Assembly (NCBI RefSeq): GCF_029257255.1 | Contig: NZ_JARICI010000087.1 | Location: 1-64,000, forward strand | Source: Sporosarcina sp. | Lineage (GTDB): Bacteria > Bacillota > Bacilli > Bacillales_A > Planococcaceae | Direction: 5' to 3' | DNA: 64,000 nt | In this document: positions 63,166 through 64,000 of the stretch, in pieces | How positions within the stretch are numbered: position 1 is the first letter of the stretch | Layout of the letters: each line of letters begins with the position of its first letter | The notes under the pieces: model-generated | Told to the model about the DNA's origin: nothing | The model's input: only the letters and a program-made list of their open reading frames with translations | Database searches by the model: none | Translations under genes and position numbers: made by a program

Positions 63166-64000
63166 TTCGTCTGGCCTCCTAACGCGTCACGAACCGTTTG
63201 AACGTCCTTATCACCACGGCCTGATAAACAGATGACCAACACTTCTTCTTCCTTCATCTGCTTCGCCAACTGCACAGCGTAATAAACGGCATGCGCACTT
63301 TCTAACGCCGGAATAATCCCTTCTACACGAGACAATAACTGCAATCCTTCCAATGCCTGGTCGTCCGTTACAGAGTCATACTGCACACGCTTAATATCAT
63401 GCAAGTAGCAATGCTCAGGACCGACTGCCGGATAATCCAGTCCTGCCGAGATGGAATGTGCTTCCTGAATGAAGCCATCGTCATCTTGCAGCACGTACAT
63501 ATATGCTCCGTGCAAAACGCCTTCTTGCTTGCCTTCAATGGCAGCAGCGTGTTTACCTGTTGAAATTCCGCTCCCTGCTGCTTCCACACCGTATAACTTT
63601 ACATCCTGATCCTCTACAAACGGATGGAACATACCGATCGCGTTACTACCGCCGCCAATACACGCAACGACTGCATCAGGCAGACGTCCTTCGTGTTCCA
63701 CAATTTGCTTACGCGTTTCATCTCCAATGACACGCTGGAAATCACGGACAATCTGAGGGAACGGGTGAGGCCCGAGTGCAGATCCTAAAATATAATGCGT
63801 ATCATCTACGTTAGAAACCCAGTAACGTAGCGCTTCATTGACTGCATCTTTCAATGTACCTGCACCTTTGTCAACAGAAACGACAGTTGCACCAAGCAAC
63901 TCCATGCGGAACACATTCAATTCCTGGCGGCGAACGTCTTCTTTCCCCATGAATACGACGCATTCCAATCCAAGTAATGCACAAGCCGTAGCCGTAGCCA
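63162..64000 (-). CDS. trpB: Tryptophan synthase beta subunit (partial, N-terminus outside)
   Basis: A PLP enzyme joining indole and L-serine to tryptophan. The 279 visible codons begin inside the conserved block before [18 protein letters not shown] and end normally. The PLP-phosphate loop [24 protein letters not shown] and the C-terminal LSGRGDKD are present; the catalytic lysine lies beyond the window edge. The frame is open to 64000, so this is a truncation by the window only. Confidence 0.96.
   Translation of the reverse strand, partial: ATATACALLGLECVVFMGKEDVRRQELNVFRMELLGATVVSVDKGAGTLKDAVNEALRYWVSNVDDTHYILGSALGPHPFPQIVRDFQRVIGDETRKQIVEHEGRLPDAVVACIGGGSNAIGMFHPFVEDQDVKLYGVEAAGSGISTGKHAAAIEGKQEGVLHGAYMYVLQDDDGFIQEAHSISAGLDYPAVGPEHCYLHDIKRVQYDSVTDDQALEGLQLLSRVEGIIPALESAHAVYYAVQLAKQMKEEEVLVICLSGRGDKDVQTVRDALGGQTK

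Overview
The window reads as chromosome of a spore-forming, low-to-mid GC Bacillales bacterium, most like Planococcaceae/Sporosarcina by protein character (this placement is inference). It carries Bacillus-type gene order (rpmG-secE-nusG-rplK beside sigH; gltX-cysE-cysS-mrnC-rlmB-rae1; ctsR-mcsA-mcsB-clpC-radA-yacL-ispD-ispF), spore genes (sigH, a gerBAC germinant-receptor operon, a CotD-like coat protein) and a bacillithiol-type YtxJ protein. No prophage, CRISPR array, rRNA or tRNA gene was seen. The only toxin-antitoxin trace is a broken RelE remnant.

Layout. 1-16.7 kb, all minus strand: the translation/transcription core, the non-mevalonate isoprenoid genes ispDF, and the CtsR heat-shock operon. 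A Cys T-box controls cysE-cysS, a CtsR operator sits at the ctsR promoter, and there is a second CtsR-like promoter directly before clpC. 16.8-20.1 kb: bioY-bioB behind a BirA-type operator, a HAD phosphatase interrupted by one stop codon, and the relE remnant. 20.2-25.8 kb, plus strand: a SAM-I riboswitch driving yitJ and cobalamin-dependent metH. 25.8-28.7 kb: cotD-like, yuxK-like, and DUF779 plus an aldehyde dehydrogenase. 29-36.3 kb, plus strand: an HtrA protease, gerBAC, and an OmpR/histidine-kinase pair. 36.4-40.7 kb: a DUF3238-type protein, then a TPP riboswitch with thiM-thiD-thiE-thiW. 40.9-46.9 kb: dsdA, the cold-sensing des-desK-desR set, ytxJ, a PAP2 phosphatase and mscL. 47-52.7 kb: a DUF2207 protein, a 30-codon membrane peptide gene, a GntR-controlled ABC exporter and a thioesterase. 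52.8-62.3 kb: a lipoprotein gene, then an oppDFBCA-ykfABC operon for importing and degrading cell-wall peptides. 62.4-64 kb: trpA and the 3' part of trpB.

The most unusual signal is a family of intergenic arrays. In three unrelated gaps (about 40718-40852, 52024-52157 and 56502-56635) an 8-bp motif of the form TWKGNKCG recurs seven times at an almost exact 21-bp step (two DNA turns), while the spacers are not conserved. Within an array the motif tends to alternate between a G form (TATGAGCG) and a T form (TATGATCG/CA), giving a 42-bp super-period. I do not recognise this as a described element. Two other repeat families also occur: a terminator-like GCTGGGACATAA element (two copies) and a roughly 280-bp Bacillaceae-type repeat lodged in the cysE leader.
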